DNA of 64,000 bases from Sipunculus nudus (taxonomy: Eukaryota > Annelida > Sipuncula > Golfingiida > Sipunculidae). Below are positions 1-11,684 of the stretch, one piece after another. Position numbers and translations under genes: made by a program. The notes under the pieces were generated by a model. The model saw nothing but the letters and a program-made list of their open reading frames with translations. It made no database searches and was not told the DNA's origin. Position 1 is the stretch's first letter, and each line of letters opens with the position of its first letter. The DNA lies in assembly GCA_026874595.1 (NCBI GenBank), contig CM049314.1, forward strand, positions 36,005,229 through 36,069,228, read 5' to 3'.

Positions 1-141
1 ATTTAAAATGTGTCTCACAGACAGTTATAAATAAATATATGTTTATGAAAAAAGTTTTAAAACTCTGATTAACCTCCCCTGCCTGCAAGGATTCCCCCTA
101 CTATTGAAGATAAATTGACGCCACTGTTTTCTGTATTTCAG

Positions 142-452
142 ATGTGAGTGTGGCTATGAACCTAGTGTGCGCTGGTGTTATGTTCAATGAAGTCCGGAAA
201 AAGAACAAAGTGGTCTTGATGTTTTTTGTTATATCCGCTGCAGATATTTTCTGTTTGGTGTCTGTTTTGTTGGTCATTCACTGGACATTGATCGACAGGC
301 CTGGTTACGTTTGTGTCATCGCCGAATGCTTGAACTGTTTCGGAACAATCGTTTCCGCTACTGTCCACATGCAGATAACCGTTAATCGGTTTGTTGCCGT
401 CGCTTACCCTTTCAAAACTAAATCTTGGTGTACCTGGAGAAATAATATACAG
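142..452 (+). CDS. GPCR exon D, left-arm copy (TM1 end to ICL2)
   Basis: This exon of a rhodopsin-type seven-helix receptor is bounded by a tttcag acceptor and a CAG/GTAAGT donor. It is 311 nt long, entered in phase 1 and left in phase 0. It encodes the end of TM1 (AMNLVCAG), a basic first intracellular loop (EVRKKNK), TM2 with the conserved Asp in SAADIF, the extracellular Cys at the top of TM3 (YVCVIAEC), and TM3 ending in NRF where DRY is usual. Exons A-C of this copy would lie left of the window, if they exist. The next exon is at 4682. Confidence 0.85.
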
Positions 453-3210
453 GTAAGTAGAAATGGTATGGGTGTTCAATATATAAGATGTTTCTCGATG
501 TCTCTGGATAAAAAACCGATAAACTAGAAATATTCATTCTCAGGAATGCAGGCCTCTGCCATGTGGGTGGTCCTTAATGTGGAATACTCCGCAACCCGTA
601 TTTACATTCACGTATTCGGCCCCTATTCCCATGTTCATTCAGCAAATGTAACCACACATTTGTAAATATTTCTGGAAGTCCTTCCGGGATCCGGATAATG
701 AGCTGGATCCACACCAAAACCTAATTAGTTTTTCCTCGGGCCATTTCCGAAATGCCATGAAGATTTCATGAGGTTTCCGTATATGAATGCGTCAGTTATG
801 TTGTGAACAAACACGCACAAACATACGAACAGAATGAACGCACAGCCTCCTGGCGGAAGCAAACTTTAACTGAACGTCAACAGAACAATAGGAAACATAT
901 TTTTACCGTTTATTTTATTTATTATTGTCATTTTAGTGGAGAAGTTACGAAAAATCGTTCATATTGTAATAGTGACAAAACGTTTTGCACGAGATGTTTT
1001 TGGGTAAGAAAAAGTTCTTAGCTAAGCATGTTTACAAGATGGATTGTTATCACATATCATTAAACTCGCAACGGTTATTCTGGACACGATTATCTAAATT
1101 ATTTTCTAAGAATCCATAGATTATCTATTATAGATAGTTTAGGAATAGGACGTAGCCTTGTTTTTGTTAGATCTTAGAGCAAAAAGCTATCAGTTCGAAC
1201 CCGTCGGGCTCTCTAACAAAATGCAGAAATATCGATAAAACCCAGAAAATCGCTCATATCAAATAATCATTTATGACTTCTGGATTATTCATAATCCGGA
1301 GCATATCAAACTTGAAATATATAGAATAATGCAAAATAACATCATTCTTATCACTGAATTATCTCCATCCTAGTTTAATATAGGGGCGTAGCCAGAGGGG
1401 GGGGGGGGACGTCCTTCCCGTCCTCCTGGAATTTCACTCAGTCTAATAATGATAAGATTTCTTAAAAAAGTAACATGAAAATCCTGTCACTGTTATCCGC
1501 AGGTTTAGGTCCTATTTTACATTTCTTTAGGGTTACTCCTGCAAATATGATATTTGTAGCTCAGCTGAGTATAAGTCAGCTGAGCTATAGTGATGGTCCT
1601 TTGTCCGTCATCCGTCTGGCAGGCTGTTGAGGGAAACTGTTTGAACTGTTGAATCTACGAATCCAAAATTCAACATATAGTTAGATGTCTTTAAGTCCTC
1701 CTACCAAACCCATAACTGGGTCACTGCGGCTTTTAGGGAAAACCTCCGTTTTAAAAGCCTATTGTTACACATCAAGAGTGCCTTATATTAAAACAACTAA
1801 TGTTGTTTAGTTTATATTTGACATAGGTTATCCTCTATATATTTCCTATTTGCCTTAAAGAGATTTAGTCAATATTGCATAGTTTTTAGAAGTTATGGAA
1901 ATGAACAAAATATTATTTGTCAAAACATCGGGAAATATATTTTCTCACTTAACATGGTAACTGTTAAAGCTAGAAATTTTTTCAAGGATAAAACTTTAGT
2001 TTGTCAACTTTTATTCGTATGCCAGAAATTCGATCAGAATTTTGTATTTTTTAAAGTTATTAGCATGAATGTAAAATCAATACCTTAAATGTTACCAAAT
2101 TTCGACCATGCCACATTTTTCTACCTGGAAGCACTGATCACAGCATATACACATCAGGATTTACTCTTTTGAAACATGAAATTTGAAAGGAATTGGTCAA
2201 AAACATTAGCTTTTAATCAAGTTTTCAGATACGTCAGACATGTCAGAAATTGTTAACATCAAGTCAACCCAGCAAGGTGGTGTGCAGTGAGTGCCGGAGC
2301 TCTCAACTATAGCAAGTTGAAATGTAACTTGCTTTAGTCCACGCAGCAACCTCCCTTTGCCCAGCAGAGCTAGGCTTCCCCTCACATCCCCAACCCCCTC
2401 CATGGAGAGGATTCATAAACAAGATGAATGTTATAATTTTCTATGTTTAATTCATTTTTTCTAGACTTTTGCCACTTTTCGGAATTTGTTTTGTATTACA
2501 AGGGGTTACAATGTGTGTATATTGAATAATCAGTGTTAGGTTTTGCTATAAAAGTGTGGATGTGCATGTTGAGAGGGATCCCTTGCCTCAGAAGAGTTAA
2601 AAACTCTTTCTTGACATGTGTAAAATTCAGTACTTATTAAAATATATTTGAAATAATATTGAGCAAAATTATGTTGTTTGTCCCTAATCCAACCAACAGT
2701 GTGGATACCTGATTTGGAAGGGAATTTTCAATCAATTTTACTGAATTATTTATTTTAGTTTATAAAATTAAGCATGTACATTCAACTAAAAATTTCCAAT
2801 GTACAAACCTTTTTCTGGAATACTGATCCAGGGAAAAATGAAGAAGATGCAATTTGTTGTGTTTTTATCTTTAAAAAGATTAAATTAGTTATAGAATATG
2901 CAACACAGTATCTCAAAAACTTATACTAGTCATGTCAAAGTATTAGAATGGCAATCATATATTTAGTACTTGATTATAACCAAAGCGCAGGATCATTTTC
3001 TCTTGGCTTTGCAAATGCTTATAAATAAATAACAATAACAATGGAAATAAGTATATTCCACATTTGCTGAAATTTTACAAAATTCAGCCGAGCGCCGTGG
3101 CCAATGGGCCCCTTTTTTATTCATTCATCTTGTACGACTAATATTTCTAATTTGAATTTAACATTAGTCTGTTGTGTGGAACCACTGTCAGTTGTTTTGT
3201 ACAAATTTAT

Positions 3211-3246
<36 letters not shown>

Positions 3247-4681
3247 AATCAATTGCCTTTGCCAAATATTTCGGCCCCCTCCCCTCTCTCAATCTTGGCT
3301 ATACGCCCCTGCACAGTGCCGAGTTGTGCCATGGACCTATCCTGTAAAAATATGGCAAGTTTATCTAACGTTACTCACCATATCTTGGTCAGCAATCTGT
3401 CTGAAAATTATTCCCGATTCGTGCAGGGGAATAGGGATACCCTATACTAAATATGGCTCAAATGTGATAATTAATTTTAGAAGATTCCAAACAGACGTTG
3501 TGTTAAAATGTTCTCATTTTTGTGTATTCTTTCGAAAGCCGATACCTTTTCCACGTGCATGCGCATGCTGTTCGTAACATGTCCAGGGAGCAGTTATTTG
3601 TTTGTTAAAAGAAACACATTAAATGCTAGAAAGTCCGACAGGCAATTATCGTCAAGAATAAGATAGGTTTATCAGGGTTTTTTGTCATTTGAAATATAAA
3701 AAAATGAACATTCTTTGTCGATATAACGGACCCGAACATTTGTGCTGGCGTATCCGACAGATGTCTCTAATGTGAAAAGGGTCTATTTCCAAAGGGTTCA
3801 GGAAAAGGAGGGCCTAACCCAGAAGGACTAATGATAAAACCTAACTAAAGTTTCCCAGGTCCGCAAAAGGGCAGGGGCGGTTCTGCCCGCAAAAATTGGT
3901 CCGAAACCCCTAACCAAACCCCTCCAACCACCCCCCCCCCCCCCCCGGGATCCGCTACTGCTATGCGTGTCTGCTGTGTTTGGGCCAGTTAGGTGTGTAG
4001 GAGCTGGTGTTGTCAAGTGTCAAGCTGACAAGTATAGAAGTAGAGACATTAACACAAGCTAACAGAGACAGACTACAGAACAGAGAGTAGGAGATATGTA
4101 TTATCAGAGATATCAAAATTCTGTAGTGTTGTGCCAATTAATCGATTATATCAAATGTATCGATGATTGGGGGTTTTCTGTCATAGTCGACGAAATTGGT
4201 TGCACTTTTAGAAATCTTTTATTAACGATTATGTATGCACATGCAAAGAAATTCCCGTTGTAGAGAATAAAATATTGTAATCTTGTGACAGATACAAGAA
4301 AGAGCGGACAGCATCAAAACTTAACCTTGTGACAAGTGTCCAACAACCCGGCCGTTACCTTCAACTGTCAGCGTGATATACAAGTCACACTGAGAATACT
4401 CGGGAGACTTTTTACAGACATAATTCTATACCGTAAATCTCGCGGTTATATCATAGGTACATGAAATAAGCGATTAATAATCGGTCATCAGTGTTTTATC
4501 TCTTTCTATTATCGAACATTAATTACAGCCAATTAATTCCTACCACTAACTTCTGTCCCCCACTTTATGAATGACACCAGAGATCACTAGATTTTCTCGC
4601 AAGTCAGCAAGTGGTATCAGGATATAAAATATTTAAATATTCCATCTTCATAAACTTAAAATGATTTATTTTTGGTTTCAG
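453..4681 (+). other. GPCR intron D-E, left arm; repeats only
   Basis: No coding exon is seen in this 4.2-kb intron. It holds a bivalve-type dispersed repeat (about 535-870, related to 49400-49780), a tRNA-like stretch with a B-box-like GTTCGAACCC near 1195, a TAGCTCAGCTGA repeat head at 1558-1590, and GGGGCGTAGCC-type inverted ends at about 1381 and 3313 that may bound a hAT-like non-autonomous element. It also has an (AT)n tract near 3218 and a poly-C run near 3930. The mirror is 30501-34729. Confidence 0.6.
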
Positions 4682-5188
4682 GCGATGGCGGCTTTCGTGA
4701 CAATCGGTGTAATTTTTGCAATCGTCACGAATCTGTCAAAAATACTCAAAGATGACGTCATGATGTGTCAGATGATCACTCACATGGACACTCTGTACCT
4801 AGCAACTAGAGGGGTATACTATATACTTTTCATCTGTATTCCTGTCGTTGTGGTTTCAGTTTTATCAGTTTTGGTGATGATTGCAATTTTCAAATCAAAT
4901 CGGAAAAGAAAGCTGATGAATCCCAATGCACAGGAGTTGCCAAGTTTTCGTGTAAATATCGGTATCTTGGCAACGGTTCTGTTATTTTTTCTCCTGACTT
5001 TGCCCCTTACAATCGTAGATGCCTTTATTACATTTTTCCCTTCATTGATGGTCCAAGATATTCCAGTGACTAATACCTTAAATTATTTACGCTCAACTTC
5101 AGGAATTGTATCTTTAATCTCACGGTTCTTGTTCATTCGGGAATATCGAGTTAAAATCAGCACAGTTTGCAAGAAATGTAAAAAGTAA
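4682..5188 (+). CDS. GPCR exon E, left-arm copy (TM4-TM7, stop)
   Basis: Terminal exon of the same receptor, with a ttggtttcag acceptor, 168 codons and TAA. It contains TM4 ([11 protein letters not shown]), a second extracellular loop with Cys, TM5 ([19 protein letters not shown]), a short basic third loop (KSNRKRK), TM6 with a conserved Pro (LLTLPLTI), and TM7 ending SRFLF in place of NPxxY. A basic, Cys-containing tail follows (KKCKK). It differs from the right-arm copy by Met (ATG, 4916-4918) against Ile. The ligand class cannot be assigned. Confidence 0.85.
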   Translation, partial: AMAAFVTIGVIFAIVTNLSKILKDDVMMCQMITHMDTLYLATRGVYYILFICIPVVVVSVLSVLVMIAIFKSNRKRKLMNPNAQELPSFRVNIGILATVLLFFLLTLPLTIVDAFITFFPSLMVQDIPVTNTLNYLRSTSGIVSLISRFLFIREYRVKISTVCKKCKK

Positions 5189-6049
5189 AACATAGAAAAG
5201 GTATCTTGGCGTTTAAATTGTCTGATCATCAACACAGGGAAGCGTGTAAGTCTGGAAATCTATATTAATCACAGTAATTATTTTTGGAACGTATACTTTA
5301 AATGAGCGGATCACGGGGTCGGGGATAGGGTAAAGGGAAGGTGGGCGATGGGGGCGGAAGGGATCGCAAATAGGCCTACCATGCCCACTTCTCGTATGGT
5401 GCATACGCGTTTATATTTATACATGTACAGGTATATTGAAATCCAAAGAAATTCAAAGTGCTGCCGATATTCAGTCTAGAATTTCAATATAATGTAATAT
5501 TTTAATGGCAAACACAAGAGAAACGGTCGCCACAGCACAAATGAACATTCAGGGTGGCCTTAAAAAGAGTCATTTTTGTTTAATTCTGTCAAATTCAGAA
5601 ATACTGTTCCCAAGACAGATCTATCTATCTATAACTAGATAGATAGATCACATGTGTATTATAACATGTAAACATACAAATGGACGATTTTTTTTATAAC
5701 AGAGCCACGTGCAGTTTACCTGCACTGTTTGGCGAACTTTTGTTTGGATTTATATTTGATGGTATACATAACAATGATGTTAAAAGATTTTATTTGTTGT
5801 ACGTCATATTTTCGTCAAAAGTGAAATACCAATAGTGTAAATAGCATAAATGTAAGCATGTATATTTTGTTCAAAGTCATCTTTGTGAACGCAAGCATGG
5901 GTACAAAATAAATTTAACTATAAAACGGCATTTGTTCATAGGGTAAAAGTCGAGTTTCCTACTTTATATAGCAAATTGGTACTTATCCAATGCATCTTAG
6001 GAAAAATTCATGTATATATTATTGATGTATAAATGATATGTGTTTGATG

Positions 6050-6111
<62 letters not shown>

Positions 6112-6555
6112 TATAATGGTATAGGTGAACGACTATGTTTGGACTGTGTAGGCGAACACATGAATGGAAAGATTTAATAAGAAAACAAGCGTTACTATCG
6201 ACACACAATCGACTAATTTCGTCAAGTTCACGCACCTTTGAGTAAATATTTAATGGCATCGTATCCCTCTAGTGGCCAACACATATTCCTATATATATAT
6301 TGAAAAGCTAACAATTAGGACACGTCTTGTTGACTGTTACCTTAAGACAGTCCACTATCTTGACGCATTCTTAAATGGAATAAAGATAATGAAAGAAAGT
6401 GTGAATTCTCGTTTATGTATGTATGTGTGGAGGTGGGTTTGTGTGAGCGAGTATGGTATGACGGGAGAGTTGGCTGAAACCAACTCTAGAAAAAAATTGA
6501 CTCGTGGATCTCCCCATTCCTTAACTGGCTTCAGCGAGAAACCATCTAACATGAC
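5189..6555. other. Sequence downstream of GPCR, left arm; no gene
   Basis: AT-rich, with no convincing open frame. A long (AT)n tract at about 6049-6103 is the largest length difference between the arms (10 bp shorter than at 29061-29131). A short inverted GATAGATAGATC motif lies near 5620-5650. The mirror is about 28617-29993. Confidence 0.5.
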
Positions 6556-7217
6556 CTGTGGTGGTCTGCCCGTGTCCAACATAGAGTGACCCTTGATGGT
6601 CTGCCCATGTGTAACATATAGTGACCCTTGATGCTTTGCCGATGTCTAACATGTATTCAACCTTAGTGGTCTGTCCATTTATTACATTTAGTCACCCTTG
6701 GTGGTTTGTCCATATCTAACATTTAGTGATCCTTGGTGGTCTGTCAATGACTAACATTGAGTCAACCTTGATGGTCTGCGTATGACTAACAATTAGTGAC
6801 CCTTGGTGGTCTACGTATGACTAACAATTAGTGACCCTTGGTGGTCTGTCCATGTCTAACATTTAGTCACCCTTAGTGGTATGCATATGACTAACATTTA
6901 GTCACCCTTGGTGGTCTGCGTATGACTAACATTAAGTCACCCTTGGTGGTCTGTCCATGTCTAACATTTAGTGACCCTTTGTGGTCTGTCCACGTCTAAC
7001 ATTTAGTCACCCTTGGTGGTATGCGTATGACTAACATTTAGTCACCCTTGGTGGTCTGCGTATGACTAACATTTAGTCACCCTCGGTGGTCTGCGTATGA
7101 CTAACATTTAGTCTCCCTTGGTGGTCTGCGTATGACTAACATTTTGTCACCCTTGGTGGTCTGTCCATGTCTAACATTTAGTGACCCTTTGTGGTCTATC
7201 CATGTGTAACATTTAGT
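6556..7217 (+). repeat. 35-bp minisatellite, left arm
   Basis: About 19 copies of a 35-bp unit such as GTCACCCTTGGTGGTCTGCG followed by TATGACTAACATTTA. Two sub-variants alternate, one with CTGCGTATGACTAAC and one with CTGTCCATGTCTAAC. The array abuts the long terminal repeat at 7224-7760. The mirror array is at 27955-28616. Confidence 0.9.
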
Positions 7218-7223
7218 GATCTT

Positions 7224-7760
7224 TGGATTGAAACTCATTTGTATTTGCCGTGTGAAAGGGGTATAATTGTGTCTGATCCGGAGACGACGTTTCAAGCGTA
7301 GTGTTTGCCAATTATTATTAGCGAGTTCTGTTTATACTCATGAACACTAAATTTAGCTATTGTACTTAGGCATTCGTAGGCAGATACACATCTAGTTGAG
7401 GCCTCGAATAACTTTTCCCTCTCATAAACACGATATTTGATTTTAAATGATTTTTTTCTCGGCATGCAATGTAAGTTTTGGAGTTATTCTTTGCTTCTTT
7501 ATTCGACCATGTCATTATAATTGCGCCGTGTATATGCAGATAAGCAAAAGTTGGGCCAAGTTAAGGCTCTTGCAATTGTGAGCGGGAGTATAACAAGAAA
7601 ACAGCTGACGAAAATGATTTTCGACCTTGAGGCAGGCATGTACGACAAATCAGTGAAAGCCCAGAGAAGTGACAGTGTTATGCATGATGTAAGGTTTTTT
7701 TTACGAGGCGTATGTGATACATGGCAATCGCATTTCACTATAAGCAATACTTACGCGATG
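7224..7760 (+). repeat. Long terminal inverted repeat, left-arm copy
   Basis: Mirror of 27412-27948. It matches 41970-42472 in the same orientation at roughly 85-88% by eye. The outer tip here is ...ACTTACGCGATG at 7760, 79 bp from AK3 exon 3, so the inverted AK copy already carried the intron 3 insertion when the arm was duplicated. Confidence 0.8.
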
Positions 7761-7838
7761 TAAAACGTGATAGTGGCGCAAAAGTAAAGTGAAATGCCCT
7801 TTATTAGAAATAGCTATCTCAAAGTCACGTGACTTTAC

Positions 7839-7987
7839 CTGTCGTGGTCGTTGAAGAGGAAGTGGTCCTCTACCAGTTTGTCCTGTGTCGCCTTGTCCAT
7901 GCCCTTCAATGGGTAGTAAGTTCCGGCTAAGTCACTGGGCAGAGTAACCAGGGCTTCCTTCACACGGCTCTCAAGCTCCAATCTGTC
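7839..7987 (-). CDS. AK: AK3 exon 3
   Basis: 149 nt, mirror of 27185-27333, with acceptor AAAG and donor CAG/GTAAAG. It encodes residues 143-192. This is the last AK3 exon visible in the window. Confidence 0.93.
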
Positions 7988-10900
7988 CTTTAAAATATAA
8001 AGAAAAGATTATGTTTTTTTAGTCAGCTTTTCGAATACCCACTTATTTTCCATGTTTCTATTTTGATTATTCACTGACACTCACTGTGTATGTTTCACTT
8101 TTTAACGTGTAGAATAGAAAGTAGCAATTAATAATATTGATATTTATTTTATTTTATTAAATTAAGATTTATATTTGAATTGAGATGATGCTAGTGGAAC
8201 ATTTATTATGTTTATGTGGTGCAAGCTATAATTTCTTGTGGACACCCGTTCTGTGATATATATTGGACAGTAACTACTAGCTCTTTTCAACCGAGAATGG
8301 CGGTATGCAGTTTAGCAATAACCGACTTTATAAGCAATTTTTAGCTCAGCTGACAGAAAGTCACCTGAGCTATAGCGATCACTCGTGTCCGTCGTCCGTC
8401 CGTCTGTCGGGTCATCTGTCCATGCGTCCGTCCGTTAACAGGACACAAATCGTAACCGCTGGACCTAGAAACACCTAATTATAAAAAAAAACTCATGGAG
8501 GTTCATAAAAAATCTCATTGGAAACCTTATATAAGGTTACTGTGACCTATATCCTCCGAGCTATGGCACTCGAAAGTACCCCATTAATCATAAATAAATT
8601 GATACAAAGGCTGAAGTATCTGCATTACTAATGCATTAATTGCAATGATTTTTTCCTGTCATATTGATCATGGAGGATTTCATCATTTCATTAAGACTGG
8701 GGATGCCAGCTGTATAATTCTTTATTTTTGAGACCTTCAAATCAAACAGTCAGTCCATTAACATGACACAAATCGTAACCGTTAGATCTAGAAATTCCTA
8801 ACTGATAATCAGGAAGCTTCTAGAGAAATGTCCTTAGAAACCAGATATTAGGTCATGGTGACCTATATTTTGTGAACTACAGGCTGAAAACATGAAATGA
8901 GCACCCAGTCAGTCAGTCAGTCGGGGCACAAAGTGTATCCGCTAGGCCTAGAATCTTCTTACTTGAGATTCAGGCAGGTCCTGGGTAAATCTGCATGGAA
9001 ATCTGAAATAAGGTCCTGGTGACCTATCTTCTGTGAACTAAGGCCCAAAAACATGATTGATTCTTAGCACCCTGAAAATCAGATTGGCACAAATTGCATC
9101 TGCTATATCTAGAATCATCCAATGTAATAAACGGTGGAGTCTTGGACAATCTCCATTGAAAGCTAAATTTAAGTCATGGTGACCTATATTTTGCATGCTA
9201 CCGGCCAAAACATCTTCGGCAATCTCCATTGAAACCTGAAATAAGGTCATGGGGACTTATATTAATGGCCAAAACATTTTAAGCACCAACACAGACAGGG
9301 TTCAAGACTTTACTGATGGACCTAAAATCTTCTGTTTCTGACTGCATTCAAAGAGGCTAGATTTCATGGAAATGGTTGGACATATTATCATGAAACTTTT
9401 TATTCTTGTTGATTTTGAAGAATAATAATTGCTACAGTTGAATGAGGATACCACCTATAACGTTTGACATTCAGATGATAAAATTCCTTTATGAATGTCT
9501 TCTAGTCAGATGAGCGTCAAGACCCATGGGTCACTGGTTATTTATATTTACCTTGTTCCGGATGACAGGAGGAAAAGCAAATCCCTTGACACTGCGACCG
9601 ACGCGCACCCTGGTGGAGACCACATACTTGCCATCAATGTCAAGGTCGCCGAAGTCAAGGTTGTCCAGGTCACCAAACGTTGGTTCAGGATGGGAGATCT
9701 CCTTGACATATCCGGGAACTTTATGGTAGTCCCTGATGATGGGGTCAAGGGCAGCACGGAACACATCGTAAGCTTCCGGGTCAGAGGCGTAGATACCAAC
9801 ACCGCTGTCAAGGTTTGCGACACCTGCAAGGTTAAAGTTACATATGGATCTGTAGCAATGTTAGCTCACGATACTCAAACTATCGCGATACTTTGGTTAC
9901 AAAATGTGAATTGCATGGTCAAGAGTTGTATACCAAGCTCGAATGATTTATTTGCCCATGATATTATAAATATGGCTATACTAGGGTCCTGATCCGCCAG
10001 GTGAAAAAAAGCACAAATATGTATGTTACACTGTAAAGATTTAAAGCCATTTTATTATCATTAATTGGTTGTCAGATCATCCTGATATATGGAAAACAAT
10101 ATCGACAGGATTGCGACGTTACTTTCCCTTTAACATGATAAAACGGGTTTTTTTTTAATTTAATTTCTATTTCCTCGTTACTTGGCATAGGTTTAGTAAC
10201 ACACAGGGAATGTCATAGGCCGCATTCCTACGATGTCAAGATTAAAGTTTGATGCGATTGGTTGCATTTGGTTGCACTGGATGTTACCATTTGAAAGGAA
10301 ATGGTTATTAATATAAGAGGACATGATTTAACTTGTAAAAAAGTATGGTATGCATGATCAACGCAACTGCCTGCTCTATTAATCACAGGAAGTCAGGTAA
10401 GTTGATCAGTAGTAATTTATTAGAGACACATGTAATCAGCTATGCATGAAATGGCACGTTTATAAAAAATACTAGTAACTATACATAATCAAAATAACAT
10501 TTCAGTCAATTTTAAACAATATAAAGTGATATATATCACAGTATTTACATTAAATATTGCAATATCCGTTACTTGGAGGTCACTTGCCAATACGACCCTA
10601 AAACCTTATTTAATTAACATGTACTTTTTTTCTGTTGTAATGGTATTAAATACAGATATATGGATGGCTCAATGGATCTTGGGCACTGGATGATTTAAAC
10701 TGTCCTATCATTTAAAATAGGTAATACTTGATTGACTTAATTAAACGATTTTCTTCATTAGTTTCAATTATTATGATAAACTAGAAGAGCACTCAGCGAG
10801 CGAAAACCTCCGCCAAGGTGACGCATCACCCCAATACGGCATTGTCAGACAGAAATGCAGCATTTTTTTCCTTTAAAAAATCCTGGATGCACATGTCGAT

Positions 10901-11423
10901 CCGGATCATCCCCACAATTTAAACAGTTGTAACTTGTATCATTGCCCAGCTATCCTGAAAATTTCATTAAATAAATGTATAACTTTTTGAGTAATTTTGG
11001 AAACAGACTAACAGACAGACAAAACGAAACAGACAAATACACCAACGCCGGCAAAAACATAACCTCCTTGGCATGTATATACAGGTCTGTTGTGAACATC
11101 AATGAAAGAACAATTCCAAAAGTCAGTTGAGTAAATGGTAAAAATAGAAATGTTTGCTGTATTTTGTATGAAATGTGGATATAATGGCAAGTGTCGTAAG
11201 ATGAGTCTCACATGATTTTTTAGCATTTTTTTTTATTTAGATGTAAAAGGAATGTAATACTGAACTGACCAGAACGCATGCATGCTGCAAGTGTGCCTCC
11301 AAATCTTGTCTTGGTGTTCTTGTACTGCTTGACTACCTCAGGGGTGACGTGCTTCTTCAATAAAGATTTACAGTCTTTGGCTGCAAAAAGTTTCTCGCTG
11401 AGATCTTTCAGTTCGGGGTCCAT
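7839..11423 (-). CDS. AK: AK3: inverted partial arginine kinase, exons 3-1
   Basis: Exons on the minus strand: exon 1 11270-11423 (ATG at 11423), exon 2 9552-9823, exon 3 7839-7987. Splice sites are the same as AK1, and the encoded residues 1-192 show no difference from AK1. These exons supply the small N-terminal domain, the arginine-binding loop (LDSGVGIY) and the start of the catalytic domain with the nucleotide-binding STRVRVGRS. Exons 4-6, which hold the catalytic Glu and Cys, are absent from the window. In AK1 geometry they would lie about 9 kb beyond the window start if the palindrome extended that far. It is head-to-head with AK1, with start codons about 12.3 kb apart. In-window status is partial. 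Confidence 0.93.
8342..9310 (+). repeat. TAGCTCAGCTGA repeat array in AK3 intron 2
   Basis: The array begins TAGCTCAGCTGACAG, followed by GTCCGTCGTCCGTCCGTC. About five degenerate units of 70-320 bp follow. Most contain an ACACAAATCGTAACCGCTAG-like block, and each contains a palindromic AGGTCATGGTGACCT-like core (8534, 8850, 9011, 9171 and 9244). AK2 intron 2 is only 419 bp and lacks it, so it is an insertion in the AK1/AK3 lineage. The mirror is about 25862-26830. Confidence 0.75.
9552..9823 (-). CDS. AK: AK3 exon 2
   Basis: 272 nt, mirror of 25349-25620. It holds LDSGVGIY and STRVRVGRS. The open frame on the opposite strand across this exon is a shadow. Confidence 0.93.
10781..11072. mobile_element. 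AACCTCCGCCAAGG-type MITE in AK3 intron 1
   Basis: A segment of about 290 bp opening CTAGAAGAGCACTCAGCGAG then AAAACCTCCGCCAAGG, and closing near ACATAACCTCCTTGGC. The inner part contains an AACAGACAGACAAAACG stretch. These features match a family very common in bivalve genomes. No coding capacity. The mirror is 24100-24391. Confidence 0.6.
11270..11423 (-). CDS. AK: AK3 exon 1
   Basis: 154 nt, mirror of 23749-23902. It starts [13 protein letters not shown] and leaves through a GTCAGT donor. Confidence 0.93.
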
Positions 11424-11519
11424 TTTCAAATTTGTTCGTCTGAAAAAAGGGTTGAAATGCAAAACTATAGGGTGGCTTATCGCTTCAGCTTCTTTACAGA
11501 AAACCAGATGCTGAGAGTG

Positions 11520-11526
11520 ATTTATA
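11520..11526 (-). promoter_or_regulatory. AK3 TATA-like box
   Basis: Mirror of the AK1 TATA-like box at 23646-23652, about 100 bp upstream of the AK3 start codon. Confidence 0.45.
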
Positions 11527-11684
11527 CATACTTCGGTGGACGGGCGGTGTGAACCTGCACTACCAAGTCCACATGGCGCCATATACAAGAGCTGATCTTG
11601 TCTCACGAATCCTTAATAATATAATTAATTTAATTATGCATAATTCTATCAGAGACCATTTAGAAAGTCCACGTTACACCTGGC

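Noticed and set aside
1140-1215. tRNA gene candidate with GTTCGAACCC
   Set aside because: No cloverleaf could be drawn with paired acceptor and anticodon stems. At most it is a SINE or tRNA-like relic.
6556-7217. CRISPR-like array from regular repeats
   Set aside because: Units are contiguous 35-bp tandem copies without unique spacers, in animal DNA.
9495-9992. 165-codon plus-strand frame across the AK3 exon 2 region, and its mirror at 25180-25677
   Set aside because: It is antisense to a clear arginine kinase exon with good splice sites, so it is a shadow caused by the codon bias of that exon.
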